64,000 bases of DNA from Clostridia bacterium (GTDB taxonomy: Bacteria; Bacillota; Clostridia; Acetivibrionales; DSM-27016), in assembly GCA_026414765.1 (NCBI GenBank), contig JAOAIJ010000012.1, forward strand, positions 29,755-93,754, written 5' to 3'. Below, in pieces: positions 1 to 8,575 of this stretch. How positions within the stretch are numbered: the stretch's first letter is position 1; the number at the start of each line of letters is the position of its first letter. Position numbers and translations under genes: made by a program. Under the pieces are notes generated by a model, which saw nothing but the letters and a program-made list of their open reading frames with translations, did no database searches and had not been told where the DNA came from.

Positions 1-371
1 GTTTTCATCTTGAGGGCTATGCTCTTACCGGGTCTGAACTCTTCGCAGCATTTGCATTTTATCTTATAATTAGTACCGAAAGTTGACGGTTCCAATATAA
101 GAGATATGTTGCTTTCGAATTTGTGTCCATCATTGCCGTATTGTTCGAAAACCATGCTTACAAGCCCGTTTTCGATTATTTCATCATTGGTATAACTATT
201 AAGGATTATTCGTGTCTGATTGTTTTCAGAATACTCGCATTCATGATTTCTCATCCAGTCAAGAAATGAACGAATCTCATACTCATGGATGGAAAAAACC
301 ATAGGATATGCCTTGAGCATGTCCACGTTATTACTTTTGCCTAAAGCGCCTATTAACCATCTTATAAACAT
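1..371 (-). CDS. Hypothetical protein, C-terminus cut by window edge
   Basis: An open frame of 123 codons runs off the left edge of the window. It starts with ATG at 371 behind a good AAGGAAGG ribosome site. The N-terminus reads MFIRWLIGALGKSNN. Near the visible end there is a Lys/Cys stretch KCKCCEEF that could be part of a metal site. There is no signal peptide and no family I recognise. It is transcribed away from the regulator gene at 723, so the two share a divergent promoter region. The frame and ribosome site make the gene credible; its function is unknown. Confidence 0.6.
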   Translation of the reverse strand, partial: MFIRWLIGALGKSNNVDMLKAYPMVFSIHEYEIRSFLDWMRNHECEYSENNQTRIILNSYTNDEIIENGLVSMVFEQYGNDGHKFESNISLILEPSTFGTNYKIKCKCCEEFRPGKSIALKMK

Positions 372-722
372 TTCTATCCAACCTTCCTTATAACCGGATT
401 AGCTTTATTATGAACACTTGAGCGACACTTGATTACGCTGCGTAAACCATGATATACACCAAAATAAAATACTATCAAAGTTCGTATATGGTACAATAAA
501 AATCAAGATATGTGGTATATCAAAGAGAATTTTCTACATAACTAAATGTCTTTGAAAATTTATAGTATAATGATAACGTACATGTTAATATTACCATTTT
601 GTAACAATAGTGTCAATCATAAATTACAAATTAATTAATTTTGTTCTACAAAATATACAAATTTATCAAAAACTACTATGAAATATTTTCTAAACTTGAT
701 ATAATATGACGGGGGGGATGAA
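372..722. promoter_or_regulatory. Divergent promoter region with palindromic operator candidate
   Basis: This is the AT-rich spacer between the divergent genes at 371 and 723. A perfect inverted repeat TTTTGT-tct-ACAAAA lies at 639-653, and a TATAAT-like -10 box (703-708) sits just ahead of the regulator's G-rich ribosome site. The palindrome lies about 50 bp upstream of that -10 box and could be the self-binding site of the HTH protein. A second TATAAT is at about 568. The sites are read by eye; the operator role is inferred. Confidence 0.35.
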
Positions 723-1376
723 ATGACTAGGTTGGGTGAGTTAATAAAAAGCAAAAGGGAAAGTAGTGGTCTCTCACTTAGGGACTTTTCCGAGAGATGT
801 ACATTAAGCCATTCATATATTAAGAACCTCGAGGATGGAGACCCTAGGACGGGTAAAAACATAATACCTACCATTGATTCCCTTGAAAAGATTGCTCCTG
901 CTTTGGAAATGTCCTTGGAGGAACTGCTAAAAAGAATAGGATATATCAGTGACAGTCCGGGTAAGTTTGAACGATCAAACCTTAAGCTCATTAGAGGAAG
1001 CAAATCCTTTGAAGAAATATGCAAGGAGATAGCTTCAAAAACTGGAAGCAAGATAAACTCTTCCATATATGAGGCAATAGAAGGAGGAAAGGATAAAAAT
1101 CCCTCACTTCTTTTCATAGATACTCTTGCAAAGTATGCAGGGGTTGACCGTTCATTCTTCTATAGGGAAAATACTGAAAAAGCATACGAGGAAGCCAAAG
1201 AACGCAGCCCATACTATTCCCAAAACGAGAAAAGCTCGTTATCCCATATCAAGGATAAGGATCTTCTGAACTTTATTAACAGCCCCGAGAGTGCAGAATA
1301 CTTGCAGTTGGCTAAAGACCTGTATGAAAGAAAGATAAAAGTCAAGTTTATAAGAAGTACATTCTTTCAAGAATAA
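723..1376 (+). CDS. XRE-family transcriptional regulator with two HTH-like segments
   Basis: A cytoplasmic DNA-binding protein of 217 aa. Residues 4-70 are a classic Cro/C1-type helix-turn-helix (LGELIKSKRESSGLSLRDF, then a recognition helix around SHSYIKNLEDG). A second similar segment (about 85-145, with IYEAIEGGKDKNPSLLFIDTLAKYAGV) suggests a tandem HTH. A G-run at 711-717 gives the ribosome site; ATG 723 is used. The hairpin at 1395-1432 closes the transcript. No phage genes or partner toxin are adjacent, so the target is unknown; autoregulation through the 639-653 palindrome is an inference. Confidence 0.8.
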   Translation: MTRLGELIKSKRESSGLSLRDFSERCTLSHSYIKNLEDGDPRTGKNIIPTIDSLEKIAPALEMSLEELLKRIGYISDSPGKFERSNLKLIRGSKSFEEICKEIASKTGSKINSSIYEAIEGGKDKNPSLLFIDTLAKYAGVDRSFFYRENTEKAYEEAKERSPYYSQNEKSSLSHIKDKDLLNFINSPESAEYLQLAKDLYERKIKVKFIRSTFFQE

Positions 1377-1394
1377 AAAGATAGTAAAGTTATG

Positions 1395-1432
1395 AACAAG
1401 CTGGTGTCATCATATGACAGCAGCTTGTTTTG
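1395..1432 (+). terminator. Rho-independent terminator after XRE gene
   Basis: Stem ACAAGCTG / CAGCTTGT, extended by GTGTCAT/ATGACAG with one mismatch around a short loop, followed by TTTTG. It lies 20 bp after the XRE stop codon. Confidence 0.75.
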
Positions 1433-2307
1433 TGCCTTGACATAATTGAAATAATAAAAATAATTCTTTAATTGTAAGTGAGCCGGGCAGTGTACCGGAG
1501 TTGCAGCAACGATGGCTTTTTACCTGTGAATACCTGCTGAACAGGCAGTCAACAGACAAAATAGCAGTCATAGTTAATAGCGGCCAGCAGGTTTGCGTCT
1601 CCATGCAAGCATAAGATCCGCATTAACAATGCCGCCGGTATTTGGACACTGGCAACTATTAACTACGATGAACATCCCGTAAAAAAGTTGTAATAAGAGA
1701 AATCATAGGGATGATTAATGTTATAAATTTTGAATCCCGTATTGTTATAATACTTAATATTACATTAGGGAGGTCTGAACGTTTTTGCGAATGGTTCGAC
1801 AGAAAAGAAAGATGGCTTTCCTGCTATGTATGGCCGTTCTTAACTGCTTCTAAACGCTATTTTGCATCTCCATCTATGAATTCCATTACTAGGTAAATTT
1901 AGCTTTGTTCATCTAAAAAACTCTTGAAAATTCAACATAAATAATTCCTCTTTAAAATATAATCTACTCTTATGCTGTGCCATTTATATAGTGGTACAGC
2001 AAGGGATATATAAATTTTAAAATCTTTTCCAGTTACGCAGATTTGCTTCTTTATGGTACTGTCGGGACTGACGGGGCTACCGTTTGTTTATTGACAAGCT
2101 ATCTTATCGGATGTAAAATAAAAGGAGAACATGTAAAATTATCCAATATTGGCTATGAATTTACTATAATGTAGTTGCGACACAGTAGTTCAAATAACGG
2201 CATTAAAATTATAACTGAGCACGCGAGCTTTGCGAAAGAATTCAATTGGATTCACAAAGAAATATGAAAAATTGTTTTTTATGATTATGTAAAGGGAGGA
2301 ATTATAC
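1433..2307. other. Gene-poor region with possible decayed coding remnants
   Basis: About 875 bp with no gene I can support. A start-less in-frame stretch at 1474-1614 (+) reads through ordinary-looking protein sequence (RWLFTCEYLLNRQSTDK, IAVIVNSGQQVCVS) before a stop. Another start-less tail at about 2029-2175 (+) ends GHEVKLS-like residues and a stop. Both look like remnants of dead genes, but I cannot name a family. A 61-codon frame at 1711-1896 has no good ribosome site. The promoter for the downstream glycosidase should be near 2200-2290; I could not fix it. Confidence 0.3.
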
Positions 2308-4056
2308 TTGAACAAGCATGCAGTATACCACAGAGCAAATAGTAATTACGCTTTTGCAATTGATGAAAAAACATTGGCCATTAGGCTTAGAACAGCTAGT
2401 AAGGATATTGACGAAGTTAAAATGCATTATGGGAAATGTTGGGCAAATGTTGATGGCAGATGGGTATGGAGAAAGGAAAAAATAGATTTAAAGATTGAGT
2501 ACGAAACTGATTTATATACTTATTGGAGAATAGATATTAGTCCAAAAAATTACACACTAAAATATGGCTTTGAGTTAATAAAAGGCCAAGAGAGGTTAAT
2601 GTACTTAGAAAGAGGATTTTTTAGTGTGGATGATGTATCTATTGAAAATGATATAAACAGCTATTTTAATTTTGCGTATATTAACAATGCAGATGTCTTT
2701 AGATCGCCCTCCTGGGTAGAAGATACTGTTTGGTACCAGATTTTTGTAGATAGATTTTGCAATGGAGATAAGAGTAATGATCCTGAAAATGTGCATGAAT
2801 GGGAAGAAAAAATATTAGGACCTTATGAATTCTACGGTGGAGATTTGGCGGGAATAATACAAAAGTTGGATCACCTAAAAGATTTGGGAATTACCGGTTT
2901 ATATTTATCACCTATATTCCAGTCACCTTCAAGCCACAAATATGATACTACGGATTACTTTGAAATTGATCCCCACTATGGAACTAAAGAAGAGTTTAGG
3001 ACTTTAGTTAAAGAAGCCCATTCAAGAAATATTAAAATTATGTTAGATGCTGTTTTCAACCACATTGGTGCAAGTTCTATACAATTTAAGGATGTTATTG
3101 AAAAGGGAGAGAATTCAGCATACTATAATTGGTTTTATATTAATAAATGGCCTGTAACTGATGACCAAGGTAATCTTATAGGTGAGAATTATAGGAACTT
3201 CTGTGCAGAAATGCCTAAATTAAATACCGAAAATGAAGAAGTAATACAGCACATGCTTAAAGTATCTAGGTATTGGATTGAAGAATTTGATATTGATGGT
3301 TGGAGGTTAGATGCTGCTAATGAGGTTGACCATGAGTTTTGGAGAAAATTTAGAAACACTGTAAAAGCATGTAAAAAAGATATATATATATTAGCAGAAA
3401 TATGGTATGATGCTTATAATTGGCTGCAAGGAGATCAATTTGATGCAACTACCAATTATCCACAAACAAAGCCTATTTTAGAATGGGTAGCCTGCCGAAG
3501 TATTAATGCTCTGGATTTTCAGAGAACATATATAGAGGCACTGTTAAGATATAGCGATAATGTGAATAAAACTATGTTTAACTTATTAGATAGCCACGAC
3601 ACTGCCAGATTATTCACTTTTGCAAAGGAAAATATTAATTTATTAGAAATTTGCTATGTACTTTTATATACACTACCTGGAACACCTTGTATTTTTTATG
3701 GTTCCGAGTACGCAATTGCAGGAGAACATGACCCATACTGCAGAGTACCAATGCCTTGGGAAAACGAAAAACCAGAATTTTTTGAAACACTGAAAAAGCT
3801 CATAAGCTTAAGAAAAGAATATAAAGCCTTAGGTGGAAAAACCGAATTTATTATGGTGAAAGAGGAAGAGATTATTATGAAAAAAGTAAGAGCTGCAGAA
3901 GAGATATATTTAATAATCAATCTATCAAATTCAGAGAAGAGCTACGATCTTTCGCCTTATTTTAAGGCTACTGAAACGTTTAAGTTGATGGATGGAAAGA
4001 GTGTTAATGTAACTAATATCTCTGTAAAATCAGAAGGTTTTGTACTTTTAAAATAA
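2308..4056 (+). CDS. GH13 alpha-amylase family: neopullulanase/cyclomaltodextrinase-like
   Basis: An intracellular glycoside hydrolase of 582 aa, likely acting on maltodextrins, cyclodextrins or pullulan fragments. Residues 1-125 look like the N-terminal beta domain of this subgroup (CBM34 type); the catalytic barrel follows. All GH13 motifs are visible: DAVFNH (247-252), GWRLDAANE with nucleophile D335, ILAEIW with acid/base E364, and LLDSHD with D431. There is no signal peptide. The start is TTG at 2308 behind AGGGAGGA. The radical SAM gene follows 87 bp later, but I see no functional link. The family is secure; the exact substrate is not. Confidence 0.88.
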   Translation: MNKHAVYHRANSNYAFAIDEKTLAIRLRTASKDIDEVKMHYGKCWANVDGRWVWRKEKIDLKIEYETDLYTYWRIDISPKNYTLKYGFELIKGQERLMYLERGFFSVDDVSIENDINSYFNFAYINNADVFRSPSWVEDTVWYQIFVDRFCNGDKSNDPENVHEWEEKILGPYEFYGGDLAGIIQKLDHLKDLGITGLYLSPIFQSPSSHKYDTTDYFEIDPHYGTKEEFRTLVKEAHSRNIKIMLDAVFNHIGASSIQFKDVIEKGENSAYYNWFYINKWPVTDDQGNLIGENYRNFCAEMPKLNTENEEVIQHMLKVSRYWIEEFDIDGWRLDAANEVDHEFWRKFRNTVKACKKDIYILAEIWYDAYNWLQGDQFDATTNYPQTKPILEWVACRSINALDFQRTYIEALLRYSDNVNKTMFNLLDSHDTARLFTFAKENINLLEICYVLLYTLPGTPCIFYGSEYAIAGEHDPYCRVPMPWENEKPEFFETLKKLISLRKEYKALGGKTEFIMVKEEEIIMKKVRAAEEIYLIINLSNSEKSYDLSPYFKATETFKLMDGKSVNVTNISVKSEGFVLLK

Positions 4057-4143
4057 TGAGCAGTGTAAAAACACTAAAAAATTCTTGATCTCTTTCATTT
4101 TGCTATTAGGTAAGCATAATTAATTAGAAAGGAACAGTGAAAT

Positions 4144-5694
4144 ATGTATAAAAACATAATTGATTTACATACACAGGAATTAGTTAATAAAATTAGAGAT
4201 GACATCTATAGCTTCAAATCAAAAGATATTAATAATTTTATTTACTTTAAAATTGAAAACAAAAGCTTTTTATTGGATTCGTTTCATAGACTTGCTGTAA
4301 AAATTCCTCAAGAGATGGAGCTTCTTTTGCCTCAATATTTCAGCCATGAAGATACTGACTCATCAGACTTAGATTCAGTGATATGTGAAATTCTAAATAA
4401 AACTAATGAAAAAGAACTTCTGTCATTGTGTGAGAATTTTAAGCATTCTAGAGATGTTGTTCACAAGAAAATAACCTCGCTAAAAGAAAATCTAAATAAT
4501 TCTACTTCTTTAGAAGCTAGTGAGACAATTGTTTCGTTTTTAGGCAAACGTCAATGTAACCTTAGGTGCAGATATTGCTTTGTTGAAAAAGATAAGGAAA
4601 ACAATATTGATATTCAGGATGGTGATCTATCTGAAGAAATTATTAAAACTGCATTAGATTTTACATTGGAAAACAGCAAAAACACTCTTTTTATAAGAAT
4701 CGACTATTCTCTTGGCGGGGAAGTCTTACTAGACTTTGAAAATTTTAAAAAGATACTTCCAATTTTAAATTCATACAAGAATGATATTGAAGACCAGAAA
4801 GACGTAGTAATAGGATTCCTTACAAACGGTACACTTCTTAATGATGAAATAATTGAATGGTTAAATAAAAACCATAATCAAATTGGATTTAGCTTAGATG
4901 GCTGCAAGGAAGTTAATGATAGCATGCGAAAATTTGAGGATGGAAAAGGTTCATACGATGAAGCCATAGGTAATATTAAAAAAATTATAAATCTTAATTG
5001 GAGATTTGCACCCGGAGTTAGTTCGGTTTTAACTGCAAAAAATCCCGACATTTTAAAAAACTTCCTTGATCTTTGGGATATAGGATTTAGAGTTATTATA
5101 ACCAAGCCGGTTAGATCTAGTGAAGATAATGATTTTTCTATATCAAATAACATGGATAAAATAAAAGCTTCATATACCAACTTTGCAAACTTTTTAATTG
5201 AAAACTGTAAAAAAGGTAATTTTGAATACTTAAAGGCAATTTTATATCCCATTGATTTCTTCGGCAGGTTCTTAATCAGGATATTTATAAGAGATAAAAT
5301 ATTTATCAAAAGATGTGCAGCTGGCAAAAAAATATTTAGCATTAGAAATAATGGTGACATTTACCCTTGTGACAGTTTTAATGGCATGGGAATGCATTTG
5401 CTTGGCAATATAAACAACAGATCTATCGATGACACAACATTCAGGATTCCATTTGTAGATGAAATTGAAAAGTGTTCTAATTGCTGGGCCAGGTACTTAT
5501 GTGGTGGACCATGTGCATATACCCAAACAATCAACGGTGGAGACAGAATTATAGAGTCTGAATGTGAACTTACAAAATTTATATTAATGTTATCTTGCTA
5601 TCTGTGGAGTGAAGTCAAATCAGTTTCCTCAGAAGAAGAACTGAAGGACTTAAATGATTTTATATCACTTGTAACCCATGCAACTAGTTGGTAA
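4144..5694 (+). CDS. Radical SAM/SPASM peptide maturase
   Basis: A 516-aa enzyme expected to modify a ribosomally made peptide by radical chemistry. A roughly 130-residue N-terminal region (possible precursor-recognition part) precedes the radical SAM motif C138-x3-C142-x2-C145 (CNLRCRYCF). The C-terminal SPASM domain carries C391, C409, C444, C447, C453, C457 and C474, enough for two auxiliary iron-sulfur clusters. GGE (191-193) is the SAM-binding motif. A 26-codon peptide gene starts 35 bp downstream and an MFS transporter follows, the usual layout of a maturase-precursor-exporter cluster. This layout resembles thioether-forming (sactipeptide-like) maturases, but the actual bond is unknown. 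It starts at ATG 4144 after AAAGGAAC. Confidence 0.87.
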   Translation: MYKNIIDLHTQELVNKIRDDIYSFKSKDINNFIYFKIENKSFLLDSFHRLAVKIPQEMELLLPQYFSHEDTDSSDLDSVICEILNKTNEKELLSLCENFKHSRDVVHKKITSLKENLNNSTSLEASETIVSFLGKRQCNLRCRYCFVEKDKENNIDIQDGDLSEEIIKTALDFTLENSKNTLFIRIDYSLGGEVLLDFENFKKILPILNSYKNDIEDQKDVVIGFLTNGTLLNDEIIEWLNKNHNQIGFSLDGCKEVNDSMRKFEDGKGSYDEAIGNIKKIINLNWRFAPGVSSVLTAKNPDILKNFLDLWDIGFRVIITKPVRSSEDNDFSISNNMDKIKASYTNFANFLIENCKKGNFEYLKAILYPIDFFGRFLIRIFIRDKIFIKRCAAGKKIFSIRNNGDIYPCDSFNGMGMHLLGNINNRSIDDTTFRIPFVDEIEKCSNCWARYLCGGPCAYTQTINGGDRIIESECELTKFILMLSCYLWSEVKSVSSEEELKDLNDFISLVTHATSW

Positions 5695-5729
5695 TTTCCC
5701 TAAATATCATTTGAAAGGATGTGAATAGA

Positions 5730-5810
5730 ATGTCAAATATCGTTACATTTAGTGAATACCTTTGTCTACTAAATGAGGAAGAAGACATATTAGCAATCGC
5801 AGTGTGCTAA
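5730..5810 (+). CDS. Putative 26-aa RiPP precursor peptide
   Basis: A very short gene (26 aa) starting MSNIVTFSEYLCLL, with an acidic centre (NEEED) and ending LAIAVC. It has a proper ribosome site (GAAAGGATG) and begins 35 bp after the radical SAM gene. It has two cysteines, one internal (C12) and one as the last residue, possible sites of modification. No glycine-glycine leader cleavage site is visible. Its position between maturase and exporter is the main argument that it is the precursor. I recognise no named precursor family. It could be an accidental frame, but ribosome site, position and terminal Cys argue against that. Confidence 0.6.
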   Translation: MSNIVTFSEYLCLLNEEEDILAIAVC

Positions 5811-5827
5811 TTATCCGGTAATTGTTG

Positions 5828-5862
5828 TTGAAGAAGCTTGACACAAAGTCAAGCTTCTTCAA
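5828..5862 (+). promoter_or_regulatory. Perfect 15-bp hairpin between peptide and transporter genes
   Basis: TTGAAGAAGCTTGAC pairs perfectly with GTCAAGCTTCTTCAA across a 5-nt loop (acaaa). No T-run follows, so it is not a standard terminator. It may stabilise or limit the upstream message, which would give more peptide mRNA than transporter mRNA. A short palindrome TTGACA-att-TGTCAA follows at 5870-5884 and may be a promoter or operator for the transporter. Confidence 0.6.
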
Positions 5863-5937
5863 AGGTTATTGACAATTTGTCAAAAATGACTTATGTTATG
5901 TGGCACCATCTAAAATTTCAGTAGAGGAGAGTTTTAT

Positions 5938-7140
5938 TTGAAGAGATTAAGAAATACTAAAATCATTTTTTTTATATGTTTATTTTTAAACCTAAATTTA
6001 ATCATGTCTGTTCAAGCTGTATATTTGAAGACTTTAGGAATCTCCGCATCATTTATATCTATGCTATACGTTATTTCTCCAATATTCGGCGCAGCTCTTG
6101 AAGTACCTACAGGAGTTTTAGGTGATTACATTGGACGAAAAAAAACTCTTATTTTATGTGGATTTTGTTTTAGTGCATCAGCTTTACTATACCTTTTAGG
6201 AAAATCGCCCATTCATTTCCTAATGGTGGTTTTTCTGGAAGCATTGGGATGGAGCTTGTTTTCTGGCAATACAGAGGCTATTGTTGTGGAGGATTCACTA
6301 GCTAAAAAAACAGATATAAGCAAACAAATTGCTTTTTTTTATACTGGTCTCCCTTTAGGTGCAGCAATAGCAGGCTTCTTAAATACAGGGGTATCAATAT
6401 ATCTAGGTAATATTAACTTTAAAGTAATAATTCTATTATCTGTAGTAACAAAACTTATTGCATTAGCCTTAACTTTTTTTGTTAATGTTACTCCTTCTCA
6501 AATAGAGAAATCTAATAAATCCAACCCGTTTAAAGTTCTTGCAGATAGTATTTCATTAATAAGACGTGACTTTTTTTCATTGACTATGATAGTATATGAA
6601 GCTTCTGGAAGACTAGTCTTTTACTTGCCAATAATTATACAAATGCTCTTGCTGAAAAATGATGTGGATCTTAAATACTTTGGATTTCTCATAGCAACTA
6701 CCCTGGTAATATCCACAGTGTTTCAAAACTTTTCTCATATAATAATTGAAAAGCTTAGTATTGAATTTATACTCAAAATTTCCCCTTTTGGTTTTGCAAT
6801 TGGCCTGGCAATACTTTTAATCCCCAATCCAGTTGCAACTATCGCTGGTATGATTATGGTAGAAATAATCTCGCCACTTAGAGGACAATGTTTGGGAATA
6901 CAGAGAAATAGAGTTGTCGAAAATAGCTATAGGGCTACGTATATATCTTGTTTATCCTTGCTGGTATCATTAGTTAACACCGTGTTTCTTATGATTGCAG
7001 GATTCTTTCTAGAATACTCTATTCAATTAGCTGTTGGTTTTCTTTTATTAATTTGCTTAATTGGCGGTCTTTCTACTGTAAGATTTATTACAAATATACC
7101 AAATGAAGTTAAGAATGAAGAACAAAAACAGGTTGTGTAG
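5938..7140 (+). CDS. MFS transporter, probable peptide exporter
   Basis: A 400-aa inner-membrane protein with about 12 hydrophobic segments. The MFS signature between segments 2 and 3 is clear (GVLGDYIGRKKTL), and the preceding EVPTG matches drug/peptide efflux MFS proteins. The start is TTG at 5938 behind AGAGGAGAG. It follows the radical SAM gene and the small peptide gene on the same strand, so export of, or immunity to, the mature peptide is the simplest role; that is inference. It could instead be a general multidrug exporter. Confidence 0.75.
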   Translation: MKRLRNTKIIFFICLFLNLNLIMSVQAVYLKTLGISASFISMLYVISPIFGAALEVPTGVLGDYIGRKKTLILCGFCFSASALLYLLGKSPIHFLMVVFLEALGWSLFSGNTEAIVVEDSLAKKTDISKQIAFFYTGLPLGAAIAGFLNTGVSIYLGNINFKVIILLSVVTKLIALALTFFVNVTPSQIEKSNKSNPFKVLADSISLIRRDFFSLTMIVYEASGRLVFYLPIIIQMLLLKNDVDLKYFGFLIATTLVISTVFQNFSHIIIEKLSIEFILKISPFGFAIGLAILLIPNPVATIAGMIMVEIISPLRGQCLGIQRNRVVENSYRATYISCLSLLVSLVNTVFLMIAGFFLEYSIQLAVGFLLLICLIGGLSTVRFITNIPNEVKNEEQKQVV

Positions 7141-7276
7141 TAAAATTGGGAATGGCCATAGTACTTACCTGTGGTCATCCCTATGATCCTGCCTGTATCC
7201 TCCTGAAATAATCTTGTATTAACCACTTCAAGCAATATTTAGCAATGCAAGTACTACACTTAATTTAGTATACATA

Positions 7277-7306
7277 GAAAAAGAACACGGTACATACCGT
7301 GTTCTT
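7277..7306 (-). terminator. Terminator of the AgrD-like operon
   Basis: On the minus strand AAGAACACGGT pairs with ACCGTGTTCTT across a 4-nt loop, followed by a T-run. It sits 15 bp beyond the AgrD-like stop codon. Confidence 0.8.
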
Positions 7307-7320
7307 CAATCGGGCGGGGA

Positions 7321-7443
7321 TTAAGGCTTCAAACATTTGGGTTCCTTAGGTTGATACCAAAAGAAGTAAGATGCGCTAGAAGCAGCTAACATAGCACATA
7401 TAGCTGCTAAACCTGCTAAGAGTCTGAGAATTTTTTGCTTCAT
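7321..7443 (-). CDS. AgrD-like cyclic autoinducer peptide precursor (Ser at ring position)
   Basis: A 40-aa peptide: an amphipathic/hydrophobic N-terminus (MKQKILRLLAGLAAICAML), a core SSASYFFW and the tail YQPKEPKCLKP. The YQPK-x-P tail is typical of clostridial cyclic lactone autoinducer (AgrD) precursors. In most of these a Cys begins the five-residue ring; here that position appears to be Ser25 (SYFFW), which would give a lactone rather than a thiolactone ring. A second Cys (C37) lies in the tail. The ribosome site is AGGGGGA. It lies 36 bp downstream of the sensor-like gene. No AgrB processing protease is found in the window, so it must be elsewhere or this system is incomplete. Confidence 0.75.
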   Translation of the reverse strand: MKQKILRLLAGLAAICAMLAASSASYFFWYQPKEPKCLKP

Positions 7444-7479
7444 TGTAAACATCCCCCTACCTAAATATATTAAGTTTTT

Positions 7480-8298
7480 CTATTGGTGCTCATCATCATA
7501 ATAGCCTCGTTCTCGTAAAGTTATGTCTATTAATTCTGCTGCGTAATCAGCATTGCCGTCTATAATTAGTTGTTTTAAATGATGTAACTCTATATCATGA
7601 ATATTTTCTTTCATAGAAATTTTCTGTCTGAGGTTGAAAATATAACTTATAAGCCAGAAAGAAAAGCTAATAAGTAAAACTGCATTTACGGCAATTAATA
7701 ATATTGAAGATGCAGAAAAATCTCTAACATATGTTCCTTTTTCATCAATTAAGAGTATATTTCCTGTAATTATTATTAGATAAACAATCATTATTATTAA
7801 GTCTGGCAAGAATAATTTATTCTCTCTTACATTTACCTTTTTTACTTTCAAAACAATTACTATAGAGGCGATTTGAAATATTCTATCTGGTAAGGAAAAA
7901 ATAAATTTATAAAGAACATGATTGTAAACATCGTTATATGTAAAACCACTTAATTTTATAAGGATTGGATAAAACAAGAACTCACTTGCCATTACAACTA
8001 AGGATGATAGAAAAAAGCCAAAAAATAATGAAAAAGGTTTTTGTTTAAATACTAGTGTCATTATTACATAAAATAATAATGTATTAAGTATAAAACGGAA
8101 GGAAAATGTAAAGAAAACATTTACAGTTAACGACGAAATAACCATTAATATGGCGCATAAAAAAATTCTAAGTATATTGTTCCTATTCTTAAAACTCAAT
8201 AAGTCCTTATTTCCTGATACTATTAAAGTAGTAATTACTGTTAAGAGTTCCTCTGGAAAACTTACAAACAGTGCAGAAGTAACTAGTGTTTGAAGCAT
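7480..8298 (-). CDS. AgrC-like membrane sensor lacking kinase ATPase domain
   Basis: A 272-aa protein with about six or seven membrane segments, then a cytoplasmic helix with NIHDIELHHLKQLI and DYAAELID. That tail resembles the helical His-containing dimerisation segment of AgrC/Spo0B-type kinases (HD..HH..L..L...G....A...I), but the protein ends about 20 residues later with no GHKL ATPase domain. I chose ATG 8298 because GAGGAAGGTG lies just upstream; an ATG 42 bp earlier lacks one. The AgrD-like gene follows 36 bp later and is probably co-transcribed. It does not have the His/Cys pattern expected of AgrB. A receptor or decoy role is inference. Confidence 0.55.
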   Translation of the reverse strand: MLQTLVTSALFVSFPEELLTVITTLIVSGNKDLLSFKNRNNILRIFLCAILMVISSLTVNVFFTFSFRFILNTLLFYVIMTLVFKQKPFSLFFGFFLSSLVVMASEFLFYPILIKLSGFTYNDVYNHVLYKFIFSLPDRIFQIASIVIVLKVKKVNVRENKLFLPDLIIMIVYLIIITGNILLIDEKGTYVRDFSASSILLIAVNAVLLISFSFWLISYIFNLRQKISMKENIHDIELHHLKQLIIDGNADYAAELIDITLRERGYYDDEHQ

Positions 8299-8368
8299 TG
8301 TATCCACACCTTCCTCACATAAAATACAATCATTCCGCAACAGAATGTTGCTTGTCTATAAATGAATA

Positions 8369-8397
8369 AAACTGCTCTGGACAAAGCAGTTTTTATA
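8369..8397. terminator. Bidirectional hairpin in the leader of the sensor gene
   Basis: AAACTGCT pairs with AGCAGTTT across an 8-nt loop, with T-rich flanks on both strands. It lies about 70 bp upstream of the minus-strand sensor start. Since no plus-strand gene precedes it, it may be a leader attenuator for the sensor-AgrD transcript. Confidence 0.4.
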
Positions 8398-8575
8398 TAG
8401 TAATTTTTTTCCTTATACTTATATTACAATAAAATTACAAAAATGTAAACACGTATTCCGAGAATTTCCCATAAATATATAATATTATACAAAAAACTGT
8501 CCGCTATTATATGATATAATCTATAAATAGTTTTGGAGATATCTTATTTTTCATATATTCTAAGGGGAGCGAAAC

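Noticed and set aside
1711..1896. 61-codon plus-strand frame in the gene-poor region
   Set aside because: No ribosome site, biased composition and no family resemblance; likely chance.
5701..5937. Lanthipeptide or Gly-Gly leader peptide
   Set aside because: The peptide has no GG/GA cleavage motif and no LanM/LanB/C39 peptidase gene is nearby.
7480..8340. AgrB (peptide-processing protease) identity for the membrane protein next to the AgrD-like gene
   Set aside because: The His and Cys residues expected in AgrB are absent and the protein has too many helices plus a kinase-type tail.
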